Shown piece by piece: positions 1 through 11,090 of a DNA stretch of 64,000 nt. Both the position numbers and the translations under genes were made by a program. The DNA is from Cacajao melanocephalus (Eukaryota; Chordata; Mammalia; Primates; Pitheciidae): assembly GCA_963573385.1 (NCBI GenBank), contig CAUYLG010044331.1, forward strand, positions 1 through 64,000, in the 5' to 3' direction. The notes under the pieces were generated by a model. It did not search any database. It was not told the DNA's origin and saw only the letters and a program-made list of their open reading frames with translations. Positions within the stretch are counted from its first letter, which is position 1; each line of letters starts with the position of its first letter.

Positions 1-135
1 TGTTAACTTAAAAAATGCTTGGTATAGGTGAAGGGGAGGAAAGCAGCAAATCACACTGCCACGTGTGTACCTATGCAACAATCTTGCATGTTCTTCACAT
101 GTACCCCAAAACCTAAAATACAATAAAAATTTTTT
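1..135 (+). mobile_element. L1 3' end (tail fragment)
   Basis: This is the last part of a plus-strand LINE-1 3' UTR. It has the typical ending 'cacatgtacccc...aaacctaaaatacaataaaaa' followed by an A-rich tail at about 122-140. The rest of the element lies to the left of the window or was never copied, so length and age cannot be judged. The wording of the last 80 bases is close to the L1P/L1PA type. No coding sequence remains here. Confidence 0.85.
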
Positions 136-1003
136 TAAAAAGTTAAAGAATAATTAGTATAAAAGGTAAAATCATGATTCTCATACAAATATAAAATGAA
201 TAGATGTCAAAAGTTCTACTTAACCCATTAATGAATGGGGAAAGCAGCTCTTATAACTGACCAAAAAAAAAAAAAAAAAAAGAGAGAGACTTCAAAAGCA
301 TGCATAATTATATACCATTACAAATGCTAAAAGGAATTTGCTTATAGACACAAAACTAGTCAATGGGCATCACCACCAGACAGAATGTATTTACATTTTT
401 ATTAACAGGAATTATTGGTATTCCATCAGTTTTCTACAACTCACAGGGTTGTGAAATAATTCATATAATCAAAGACACAGATAGTCCAGACCATGTGCTA
501 GACAGGCTGTGCTAGAATTCTGCAGTTCTCTACTTATGGTATCTTCACTTCAAGAGAGAATGGATGTAATCAACAATGTGAAGGCAATTTTATACAATCA
601 TCAAGTACCTGAGCATAAACCAAATGTCTTTTTATTTGCAAAAGATTGGTTCTTGAGAGTGAAAGATCATCCTGAGTCTTAAACACTTCCTTTAAGTAAA
701 GAAAGAATCTTTATCTCAAACTAGAAAGCACAGCACATTGGACATGGTGCAGTCTTCTCACTCCTTCCAAGTTTGATGCAGAGGCTGAAGAGAAAGAGGA
801 AGGAAACTCATATTGTGAATGAGTGTGTTCCTGGGTGCCTCCCTCTGAGTTTTTACCTTAGCAAGGGCAAGGGAAGCCCCAAGATGGAGTTCCAGATTAG
901 GATTTCAAGAGCAGAAGAGACTTGAGCCTGCTTCCCACATGGAATTCTGGGAGGAGATAGTATCACAGCATTTCCTATTCCTCTATGTTGTGCTTGTAAT
1001 AAA
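136..1003. other. Apparently unique AT-rich spacer
   Basis: I see no gene and no recognisable transposon here. A poly-A tract of about 19 bases followed by a short GA run sits at 263-289; it could be the tail of an unrecognised retrocopy, but no body was seen upstream. Confidence 0.5.
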
Positions 1004-1012
1004 GAAAACATG

Positions 1013-1306
1013 AGTCTGGGCATGGCGGCTCAAGCCTGTAATCCCAACACTTTTGGAGGCCAAGGCTGGTGGATCACTTGAGGTCAGGAGTTTGAAACCA
1101 GCCTGGTCAACATGGTGAAACCCCACCTCTACTAAAAATACAAAAAAATAAAATTACCCAGGCATTGTGGTGTGTGCCTGTAATCCCAGCTATACTGGAG
1201 ACTCAGGCAGAAGAATCCCTTAAATCCAGGAAGCAGAGGTTGTGGTGAGCTGAGATTGTGCTACTGCACTCCAACCTGGGCGACAGAGACGCTGTCTCAA
1301 AAAAAG
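1013..1306 (+). mobile_element. Alu SINE (AluS type), full length
   Basis: This is a dimeric Alu in plus orientation, running from 'ctgggcatggcggctc' through the A-rich middle linker near 1140 to a short tail. It is flanked by a 9-bp target-site duplication, gaaaacatg, at 1004-1012 and 1307-1315, so both ends are intact. The segment 'aaaccagcctggtcaacatgg' region at about 1096-1115 and overall divergence fit an AluS. The poly-A tail is short, as expected for an old copy. It was inserted by L1 machinery and has no coding role. Confidence 0.95.
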
Positions 1307-1315
1307 GAAAACATG

Positions 1316-1899
1316 GTGGCATGGAATATTTAAGGCGTAGGGCATGAGAAAACTCAGTAGAATGGTTTCTATCTCCTTGACCTGGAGCTGGCATAGAGGA
1401 GTCCCATGTGTGTGTTCCCATGCATGCAGTTTTTGCGTGCAGCATGTGGGTGAGAAGAGCAGAGTGCTGGGTGCTCAACCTCAACTGCAAGTGCTGCTAG
1501 CACTGCCAAGGTCAGGGGAGGCCAGGACAGCAGCTACAGACCCTGCAGGACAGAGGCCAGCACCATAGACCATGAGGGATGAGACATCTTGACAGAGACC
1601 AGAGAGGAACAGGGGCAGCATCCACCCATCTTCCCCTGACTGGATGACTTACTGAAGTTGGCGAGGGACAAATCTTTGAGAAAGGAGAAAGCTCAATGTT
1701 AAGTTTGACCTTTCCAATGATTAAGTCTGAACTCGGAATTGATTATTTACCCTAAAGCATCTATACTCCAAACTACCATGACTGAGTTGCCATGAATGGG
1801 ACAGGGACAATTATTTTTACTATAGCATAGTGCATTATACAGGATGATGACACATGTGAAAAGATTCAATGCTGATGTCTTACAAAAATACTCTAGAAT
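1316..1899. other. Unique spacer, no gene seen
   Basis: No repeat or gene is recognised here. A 74-codon open frame at 1344-1568 has no recognisable protein features and is treated as chance. Confidence 0.4.
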
Positions 1900-2352
1900 A
1901 AACCTATCCTCTGTAATACCCTTATTAGCATTTGCAACCACCTCTACTAGAAGCACTATCACTTTCTTTTATATATTATAATCAGTTATTTATACAAGTG
2001 TTTCTCCCTTACTAGATTCAGATGAAGCTCATGGGGGCAAGGTGTATGGGGTTTTCTGTATGTTTTTATAGCACCTACTCTTTTTTTTTTTTTTAACTTT
2101 AGGTGTATACTATATCTGGCATTTCTCCCCATGTTATCCCTCCCCACGCTCCCCTCCCTCTCCATCCCCCACTGTCTCTCCCCTACCCCCCGCCAACAAC
2201 TGTCCCCAGTGTGTGACGCTCCTCTCCCTGAGTCCACGTGTTCTCGTTGTTCAACACCCACCTATGAGTGAGAACATACGGTGGTTGGCTTTCTGTTCCT
2301 GTGTCAGTTTGCTGATACATAGTAGATGCTCAATAAGTACTTATTGAAGTGT
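1900..2352 (+). mobile_element. L2 LINE 3' end, split by an L1
   Basis: The left part (about 1,900-2,080) matches the end of an L2: a 'ctagattcag...gagctc' hinge at about 2,012 and a stretch reading '...tatagcacctac'. The right part (2,316-2,352) resumes with 'cacatagtagatgctcaat'-like wording, the classic end of L2. The 235 bases between them are a younger L1 fragment, so one ancient element was cut in two. The left boundary is approximate. Confidence 0.65.
2081..2315 (-). mobile_element. L1 3' end inserted in an L2
   Basis: A T-run at 2081-2094 (the poly-A tail of a minus-strand copy) is followed by L1 3' UTR and the extreme end of ORF2 read backwards. Recognisable is 'cacctatgagtgagaacat' at about 2260. 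Compared with young L1 ends, about 70 bases of the 3' UTR are missing just after the tail. It is strongly 5' truncated and non-coding. It lies inside the L2 3' end, so it is younger than that L2. Confidence 0.8.
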
Positions 2353-5300
2353 TTTTTCTTTCTATATCAATGTTATAGTATTTCTTTCTTTAAGGATAAA
2401 TATATTCCCCCCGTAACAATTTCAGAGCTAAAAGGGTATTATTGATTTTTAATTTTGTTTCTATTATGTGCTTTCTGATGGCAAAATCATGAAAGTGTGT
2501 GTATGTATACATAGGCACCAACATATATGGTTACAATATAACATGCCTTGGTAGTTTCTATATGGACCAGTGTGCCTTCACCATACATGCCATGGTCTTG
2601 TATAGTGACAGGGTATTTGGGCATTAGGGACCTATTTGTGAGGCCTCTATGCCTTCCTGAAGTACATGTATGCCTGGCCCTCTTTTTCATGCAGCTGAGC
2701 ATGTTGAAGTTGCTGTCAGCCATTACATACTAAACTTCCACTGAGCTGTCAAAGTTTTTTTTTTTTTCTTTTTAAATCATGCATGGCCGGGTCACTTTTT
2801 CCCTGACATGTTAAAATTAACTGGGAACCCATCATTGCATAAAGTCGCTGAATTGTTCTTTTAATAGACACTGCCTTTTATTTAATAGTCTTGTTTTTAA
2901 CCTGCCTGAAAGATGCAGTGTCTGGCACAGAGAGGTGCAAGCCGCATGAATGCAGGACCACACAACACACAAATCTCAGCATTGCAGTGTGTGGCTGCTT
3001 GGCCCATGGTCTCCTCTAACCTAAAGGACAATGCGCTGGCCAAACCCACCAAGGAGACTGAGGTGGGCTGAGGGTGGCACCCTGATGTTGCTGTGAGCTT
3101 GCAGAGAATGGCCAGTATCACCCCTCTCTCCTCGATGCCTTCCCATTCTTGGTGACTTTTGCCTCACTACTGACTCTGCATGCTGATTCAGCACCCCTTG
3201 CTCCGTTTACTGACACTGGCTGTTCCTCTTTTAACCTATTCCCCATGATACTTGACTGCATCGTGATAAGCAGTATCCCAGTCCATACACCTTTTTTCCT
3301 GCTTGCTGAAGGTAGTTTCATGATGCAAAGATGAGTACCATTCTGGCTTTCCTTTAACTCTGACTGGATACTGAGTTATCTAAAAATGCTCACGTTGTTA
3401 TCTTAGCTTGCTGGTCACTTGCTTTAAAACTCAAGCCAAGAGAAGATTTTATGAACCACTGTGTCACTTCTGCCCCACAAATCAATTCTAAAGGCACCTT
3501 TAAGCATTCATTTAAGAATGTCCACACTGTGCCTTACCAAATAGCCTAAGATGTGCCAAGTTCTAGTGGCCTGTTCTCAACACCTGTTAATGGAGTTTTT
3601 ACTCTCCATGGCTAAATTATGAAGTTCTATGACTACTGAGAAATGTGGAGCCTTTGTAATCCAAAATATGAGGTCTTCATAAAATCTTTCAGCCTGTTAA
3701 ACGACAACTACTTGGATTTGAAATATACCATAGAAATAATGGTTCAACAGCATTCAACAGCTACTTAGTAAAAGTTAGGACCATATTACACAACTCTACA
3801 CAATATACTCTTATTTCAGTTTTATTGCAAAAGATGGCTACCATACACAGGGAAGCCAGTGCCCCTCTTGGCTCACAGAACTTAAGTCCAGGCCAGCTGC
3901 GAGAAGAAAATTCATTGCTTACAACTGGGAAGATACAGATGGTTTACACCATACCTATAAATCTAAATTATTAAAGTTAAAATGTTTAAAATGGCACATG
4001 GGCTTTATAAAGACTCTATGCCATAGATGAATTTCAAATTGTTTAGCAACACAATCGTAATGGCTTATGTCATTTTCTTAAAAAAATATTTCTTTTGAAA
4101 TTAAATTACTATTTGATGCTGACCAAAGTTGATTTGTGGGTCTAGTCTGAGAAAAATCTGCTTTTGTTTTTGAGTGATAGCAACATGAAAGAAACATATT
4201 TTTACCTCTTTTTGCCTTGTCTTTTTATTCCGCTTTCAAATTACTGAACTACATTTAAACCTTTAGAACCTCAAACTGTCCTTGTAGTTAGGGCTCAATT
4301 AGAAAAGCAAATTGGAAAAAGTTATTCAAAATGTAATGAAATGGCTTGACAATGCCAGACTACTTACATGAAATAGAAAAGCGTATCAGCTAAAACAATA
4401 AAGATATTGGCCCAAAATCAAAAATTTGCCAACGGTTACTCCCAAGATACAAACACAAAAACAATCCATTTAGATAAGTGGTTAATTTGGACTTTAAAAA
4501 AATTAAACAGAAGAGTTGACTGAAATGATTGTTGAACAAATAGTTTTCAAGATCTATCTGGCTTTGTGTCTGATAGGTCAGGGACCTTGTGTAGAAAAAA
4601 TATATAGGACAATCAATAACTTACCTATGTAATGCATATTTATACTGAATTCCAGTTCTTCAGTTTGAGGAGTATAGACTCAATAGAGGTTCTAGCTAAG
4701 AAAATCCAGCAAAATGTGCCATGGAATTCCATTGTTGCCAGTTATTTACTTTTGTATGATATATTCCTATTTTGTCAAATTCATAAAAAATAGACTTTCA
4801 GATAAATAATAATTCTGTCCTAGAAATTGTTATAGCTGTTTTTGTTTATTTGTTTTCACCATTATTTATAATCCTTTATAAAACTTTAAGAGTAGTCTTT
4901 CTTTCCTATTTAGGATCATTCAAAGTCTTGTGATCGGAGTTCTAGACTTGAATTCTCTTCAAAACATCACGTGTGTTATTTTAAATGTAAATGATTGGGC
5001 TGAATATGGACCATCTCCAGGATATAAGCTGGGAGTTGTTTGATTTTGGCTTTGTTTTTACATATCTATGATATAAGATTATTTCCTTCTTTCTCTTAAA
5101 ATGAAGTTACAGTGAGCTAGCCATTATATAAGCCTCCCCCAAAATGCTTTAGTCTAATATTACTAGCATATCTATGTTGTACATCAATTTTGTAGGTAAC
5201 ATAATCAGTTTTATCAATATCTTATTTAGCTTAACAAATCATGTTTAATTTATTGAAGCCAGCTATTAAAACTTCATGCAGAAAGTACATAAAATTCAGG

Positions 5301-5829
5301 AAATATCTAAATTAGAATTCTGTTGCCAAGGTTTGCCCAATTATAGTAGGCACAAAGAAGATGTTTGCATTACAAATCATCTTTTGATTTATTTATTATT
5401 GCTTAAAATATTGATTACACAAAGTTTAGGGCAAAATGGGACAGAAGACAACCAGCCTATCCAATGTGCAGAGAATGCTGGACCTAAGGTTAAATTTTTT
5501 ATGTTCCTTTGCTCCTTTTAACATGATTCGTTGTATAAACATTGGTTGAAAGCCTGTTGAATTCCAGAAAAAGTGTTGGGTGCTGAGAATATGAGGTTAA
5601 ATATTACATCATCTCTGTTTCCAGAATTCCTTGTGGTGTTTCAGGGAGAAGGGGTAATGGATAAATAAATGCAGGTAAAATGGGTAAATCACTCGTTGAC
5701 ATATGAGCCATATGACAACTCAGGGGTTAGGGACCTGGTGAGCATAGACAAAAATATCTACTCGGCCTGAGAATCTAAGTTCAGAACATTTCCCTAAAGG
5801 CAAATCTTATGTTCACTTAGTCATTCCTC
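2353..5829. other. Long unique AT-rich spacer, no gene seen
   Basis: I recognise no gene, RNA or clear transposon in these 3.5 kb. There is a T-run at about 2756-2768. Open frames here are all under 85 codons and carry no recognisable motif. Confidence 0.4.
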
Positions 5830-6965
5830 ATTCTCTCTCCTCTAGCCCCAGGCAAGCACTAGTCTACTTTCTGTATTTATAGATTTTCTTTTTCTGAGCA
5901 TTTTTAATAGATATATAAGGTGTGGTCTTTGCAACTGGCTTCTTTCACTGAGCATGATGTTCTTGAATTCTTCCCTGTTGTAGCATGTGTCACTACTTCA
6001 TTTCTTTTTATTGTGGAATAGTGTTCTATTGCAAGGATTTACCACGTATTGTTTCATCAGTTGATAGACATTTGGGTTGTTTCTATTGTTTGGGTATTAA
6101 AAATAATGCTACTATATACATTCATGTGTATGTCTTTGTGTGGAGATATGCTTTGACTGCTCCTGGATAAATGCACAGAAGTAGAACTGATGGGTCATAT
6201 GATCAGTCTATGTTTAACTTTTTCTGAAAAACTCTTTTTCAAAGTAGCCCTGCAATTTTATATTCTCACCAGCAATGTACAAAGGTTCTAATTTTTCTAC
6301 GTCTTTGTCAACACTTGTCAATCTGCCTGTTAGCCATCCTGATGAGTATGAAGTAGTATCTCATCATAGTTTTGATTTGCATTTCCCTAATAACTAATGA
6401 TGTTTCACATGTTGATACATGTTTATTGGACATTTGTTATCTTTTTTGGAGAAACCTCTATTAATATATTTTGCCCATTTTTAATTGGATTGGTTGTCTT
6501 TATTAATGAGTTACAAGAGTATATTAGTCCATTCTCATGGTGCTAATAAAGACACATGAGACTGGGTAATTTATAAAGTAAAGAGGTTTTTTGACTCACA
6601 GTTCAGCATGGCTGGGGATGCCTTGGGAAACTTATAATCATGGGACAAGGGGTAGCAAACACATTCTTCTTCACATGGCAGCAGGAAGAAAAATGAGAGC
6701 CAAGCAAATGGGGAAGCCCCTTATAAAACCAACAGATCTTGTGAGAACTGACTATTATAAGAATAACATGGGGGGAACTGCCCCTATGACTCAATTGCCT
6801 CCCAGTGGGTTCATCCCACCACACACGGGGATTATGGGTACTAAAATTCAAGATGAGATTTGGGTGGGGACACAGCCAAACCATATCAAAGGGTTCTTTC
6901 TATATTCTCGATACAAGTCACTTGTTGTACATGTAACTGACTAATATTTTCTCCATGTCATTCAG
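5830..6965 (-). mobile_element. L1M 3' region (old LINE-1), interrupted by a MaLR LTR
   Basis: This is a minus-strand copy of the last part of ORF2 and the 3' UTR of an old mammalian L1 (L1M group). Diagnostic pieces on the plus strand are 'gcatttccctaataacta' at about 6381 and 'ttttgcccatttttaattgg' at about 6471, the latter usually followed by a stretch that resumes only at 6894, after an LTR insertion. The right end near 6965 reads 'atattttctcc', as expected. The element is broken by stops and is not coding. The left boundary is uncertain by about 50 bases. Confidence 0.85.
6520..6888 (-). mobile_element. MaLR solo LTR (THE1/MST type)
   Basis: This is a complete LTR of the ERVL-MaLR superfamily in minus orientation. 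The end at 6888 is the reverse complement of the usual start, 'gccaaaccatatca'. The other end has 'tattagtcc', the complement of the usual 3' end. Its length of 369 bases fits the family. It interrupts an L1M and is flanked by aagag (6515-6519) and aaggg (6889-6893), a 5-bp duplication with one mismatch, as expected for MaLR elements. No internal retroviral sequence is present, so it arose by recombination between two LTRs. Confidence 0.9.
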
Positions 6966-8084
6966 ATTATAATCTACAGAGAACAGGCTCAATTCCTAGA
7001 TAGGAACAAGAATATTTGTGTTATTCTTGACTCACAACTAGTTCAGTGTTCAAGTCAGTGAACTACGCAGTTCACAAATGTTAAGCAGATATATTTCAAC
7101 ATGTAAATGAGATTCCTTAAGCAAAGAACTTCTGTAATACCAAAAATCTGAGCTCTGATAGTAGAACTCTGCAAAAACTAAATTATCTTCCAAAGGAGAC
7201 TGTCAAGTAGCAATCTGTAGAATAACTTTGGGTATCACATATTTCCACTCTTCATTTTTTAAATCAATTTGGGAAAAAAATTGTGATGTTTATAGTTGCA
7301 GTGAAAAAAACAAGGATTGTATTGGCAAGATTTTTAATTCTTTCAGTTCATATTCTGGCAAAAATCTTTTAAGTTTACCTTCTAAATTGGCTTTTTTTTT
7401 TTTTTGGCACAGTGCAATAATTTGTTTGTTTGTTTTTGTTTCTGTTGGCATCTTAAGGATTGGATTTTTAAGGTTCTTAACATAAAATAAACTCACAGTG
7501 GTAAGTTTGGAGCCCAGCACAATTTTAAAACCACAGTGAACCATGGAGGGCTTTGAAATTCACAAATCCAGCTAAAGCTTAGGATGAAACAAGAAATGTT
7601 TCAGAAATGACTCCATGGTTGAAAGGTTGTGTCTGTATATATTGGTTTGTCTTCTTTCACTTATGTGATGGAAAATACCAAAATCAACAAAACGAGATCA
7701 TATGAACAAAAGTACACCTCCTGAAATTCAAGAGTTTCATTTAGCCTCTAAGTCTACTTCTTTGTTATTGTTCCTGTTGCTTATTTTCTTCCATTCTCTA
7801 TGAGAATACATTTTTCCTAAAATATAAATACCAAACTCAACCTTTTCTCATATTTGACAACTAAGTTGATGCCGTGGAAGGAGATTCTGCCAACAATATC
7901 TATGTAATGGAGTTGTTTTCTGTGTTTTCTCTTGATTTGTATTAATCTTGAGCTGAATTATTTGTTCAGATTTTGTTTAAGATAATATTTCTGCAGATCT
8001 TAGCAGGTTTGCGTTTTTTAAAAAAATAATGTACCTAGACATTTTTCCAGGTCTAACAGTTCATAAATTATGGCTAGCATTTTA
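6966..8084. other. Unique spacer
   Basis: No gene or clear transposon is seen. A T-run at about 7390-7405 and a (GTTT)n stretch at about 7420-7440 are the only simple repeats. Confidence 0.4.
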
Positions 8085-8190
8085 TTTTATTTTATTTTTG
8101 AAAGAAAGAAAAAGAGAGGAAAGAAAGTGACAGTGAAAGAAAGAAAAAAAGAGTATAAGAGAGAATGAAAGAGGAAGAGAAATATAGCTA
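8085..8190 (+). repeat. (TTTTA)n / GAAA-rich simple repeat
   Basis: A short (ttatt)n run at 8080-8099 is followed by about 90 bases made almost wholly of A and G, with gaaa and gagaa units interrupted by single T and C bases. It is a degenerate purine tract with no body of a retroelement attached. Confidence 0.8.
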
Positions 8191-10315
8191 GCATTTTTAA
8201 CATTAATGTGTGATGAGAATAAGTCTGTGTTGATTTGGTCATGATTGAAGTTACTATCTTTTATTTTTAACATTGTTAAAAGAAATTCCCTTTATTTTCT
8301 GTCATTCTAGCTTATTTCACATGCAGGAAATTTTAAGGCGAGACATGCATTTTCCATTCTGGCCACTTGAGGGAATCAAACTTGAGAAATGGCAGACAAT
8401 TTAGGTCTTTATTTTCAAAAGATAGGAGAATAAGTATTTATTTGTTTCCAAATGTTTCTTATGTCACCTAGACATCAAGAAGATCACAGAGCCCAAGTTC
8501 TGAGATAAATTAGTCTTTATATACTTTGTATCCAGGTGGAAAAGAGGAATTGGTGATGAATGGGAGTCCTGGGAGGTACTAAGTGAGGTCCCTGCATACA
8601 ATTTATGATCACCACTCTTGGACTTCAGAATGATTAATACCGTCAATTCTCACTGGAATAAGAGCTGTTTTAGCCCAGGAGAGGACTGTATATTACTGTT
8701 TATAGAAGCAGATAACATCAAAGTAACTCACGGCTTGTGTTAAGCAAATACAAAATTCTGGGTCAGCGCAAATTAATCCTAAAGGAGTAACGGAACGCTC
8801 TTAATGACTAAGATCTATACATTATCACTTCTCATTCAAGTGGTGGAAAATGGTAAAACTGTTAATGAGATTTGCAAATGACCTTCTTTACTGCATTGTA
8901 CTAACAGCTGCATAATAGCATATTGTCCAATAAAGAGTCTGATTACCTATACATCTGTAGTTTGTTAATGAAGTGTAGAAGTCTACACAGTTTTAAAATT
9001 ACAGTTGGGAACATCTGAACCATTTTAATATTACATTTCACAACAAAAATGCAGCAAATCACATTATACTTTATATTTTCTTACACTTTAAGTGGCTGTG
9101 TGAATGGATAAATTAAAGATTTTTCTCCTATCTACATTATACAAAACAAGATGTTATTTCAAGGGCATGTCATCAAGAGATTTTTTTCCCCAAATGTTTC
9201 TCAATGAATAATTATGTATTTTTTAGGAAGATAGGAAATTTGTAAACAATAAAAATACATAGAGACACTAATTTAAACATGTACACATTTAAAAAAGCAT
9301 CTTTGGGACTTTTTAGTACAATTCAAAGATGCTGTGGGTAATCAAAGTAAGTTTCTCAGCAAACATTTTTATATTTCTTTTTCATAAGTTGATTTTTGCT
9401 TTAACACATCTTTACACCAAATTTTTATTTTCTTGTCCCATTTGGATTTTCAGGTATCCACCTCATTAATTGTTTCTAAATAAATTACATAATGCCAACC
9501 ATCTTCAGATAAGCATAGCAGTGAATTTAAGTGTATTAAAATCAGCATCACATTCTCTACCTGACATAAAGTATGTACGAAGAAAAGGAAAGTAATCATT
9601 TCTTTCCCTACAATTTCAAGTCTTTTTTCACTTTTTAAAAGGTAGAAATCTGCAATGAGTTTTACATCATTTTTCTTCTTTTACAGATGTTGCTGAAAGT
9701 TCAAATAGACCATTGGAAGTCTGAATAACTCTAATTATTTAATCTAATCTATAATAGATTAAGTTGATCTTCCTTTGAAAATGCTCATAGAAAAGATAAA
9801 TTAGTCAATACAATTATTGTTGAGTAAAAATTTATTATTTAAATGTTAAAAGATTATTTCACTCAAATCAGTGCTTTGAACTCAGATTCCTAAGAAGTAT
9901 TTCACCATAGGTTCTATTATGATTTAGGGCAAAAAGATTATCTTACTCTAAATAATACTAAAAGAAATTATATTACCCTGGCAAAAGCTTCATATGACAT
10001 TTTTATTATTCAATGTTTACTGATTCGTGTGTTTGTTTCCTACAAGTCATATGAAATTAGGACTTGCTTTGTTCTGTCCAGTCATGAAATAGTCCAGACT
10101 TAACCGCCCCTGGATATGAGCATCCAAACAGTAGTCTAGCTGTTAAACCATCAACTGCTCACACTTAAAATGGCTACATGCCACTACAGAATCATGAATA
10201 TATGCTATTTCTGATGTTATTCTCTTGGAAACTTAAGTCACAAGGTTAAAGCTTTTATTACATTAAGTTGTTTTACCTCCTTTCTCTTGCAGGCTGCTTT
10301 TATAGTGTTGTGATC
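8191..10315. other. Unique AT-rich spacer
   Basis: I see no gene, RNA or recognisable transposon in these 2.1 kb. All open frames are 60 codons or less. Confidence 0.4.
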
Positions 10316-10718
10316 TGTTAAACCAAGTTTAGCCTAAAGCTGCCTCCTTACATATTTTACATTTGGTCTAGAAGTATCTCAGTACATAGTGAACTGTAAC
10401 CTAACTGGAGACGTTAACAGACTGTCACCTACTCTTGTGCCAATCACTGAGTTTTGGCCAATCAAAGGGGGCCAACTATTCATACTGTGTTCAAATAAAG
10501 CAAACTCAGAGCTATAACCTATCCCACTGCTTCCGTACCTTACTTCAGTTTTCTTAACATCACTTCCCTTTTTCTGTCCATAAGTCTTCTTTTACCATGT
10601 GGCCGTGCTGGAGTCTCTCCAAGCCTACTCTGGCTCCAGAGGCTGCCTGATTCACAAGTCATTCTTTGCTCAATTAAACTCTGCTAAATTTAATTTGTGT
10701 AAGGTTTTTCTTTTAACA
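10316..10718 (+). mobile_element. ERV1-type solo LTR with perfect GATC duplication
   Basis: This 403-base segment begins TGTTAAA and ends TTTAACA, a 7-base perfect terminal inverted repeat of the kind that bounds retroviral LTRs. It is flanked by GATC at 10312-10315 and GATC at 10719-10722. A 4-bp duplication is the mark of gammaretrovirus-like (class I, ERV1) integration. Inside are CCAAT-like motifs (ccaatc at 10440 and 10459), an aataaa at about 10494 and a C+T-rich downstream part. The subfamily is not identified; the 3' end resembles MER4/MER41-group LTRs, which is inference. Orientation is inferred from the order of these motifs. No internal viral sequence is present. Confidence 0.8.
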
Positions 10719-10753
10719 GATCAAAATCCTTATAGATGCTGCTGATAACTGGC

Positions 10754-10804
10754 AGACAACTAATCAACCTAGACAACCAATCAACCTAGACAACCAATCA
10801 AATC
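10754..10804 (+). repeat. Three-copy 17-bp tandem repeat
   Basis: Three head-to-tail copies of agacaaccaatcaacct occupy 10754-10770, 10771-10787 and 10788-10804. Copy 1 differs at one base and copy 3 at its last few bases. Each of copies 2 and 3 carries a CCAAT motif. The array lies 36 bases after the ERV1 LTR. Confidence 0.9.
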
Positions 10805-10939
10805 TCACCAGTAATCTTTTGACAGTATTATTGTTCCTTTAATATACTCTTCATGTACCATTTTATATTTGTCAAAGCTATTCCACTTTTGTGGGAGGTG
10901 CAGAATTCTCAAAATGACGTGAGCCAATCAGGGAAGATA

Positions 10940-11090
10940 AAACTCCATTTAATAGATGAGAAACCTGAATCCCAGAGGTCCAAAGTGAAACCTAAATCAG
11001 AGTCCAAGATCAAACAGCAAGTCAGGGTGCCTCAGGAACTGCATGCAGGCATTATGACACCTAGTCCAGGATTCTTTTTAGACGCCAGTT
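10940..11090 (+). mobile_element. MIR SINE fragment
   Basis: The stretch 'atttaatagatgagaaac' and the following 'aaacagcaagtcagg' follow the middle of a MIR in plus orientation ('ttttacagatgaggaaact ... cacagctagtaagtgg'). It is heavily diverged, so the borders are approximate. Confidence 0.6.

Noticed and set aside
6591..6944. 117-codon open frame
   Set aside because: It lies almost wholly inside a MaLR LTR and L1M.
10754..10804. CRISPR-like array
   Set aside because: The 17-bp units are head-to-tail without spacers, in a primate genome; it is a simple tandem repeat.
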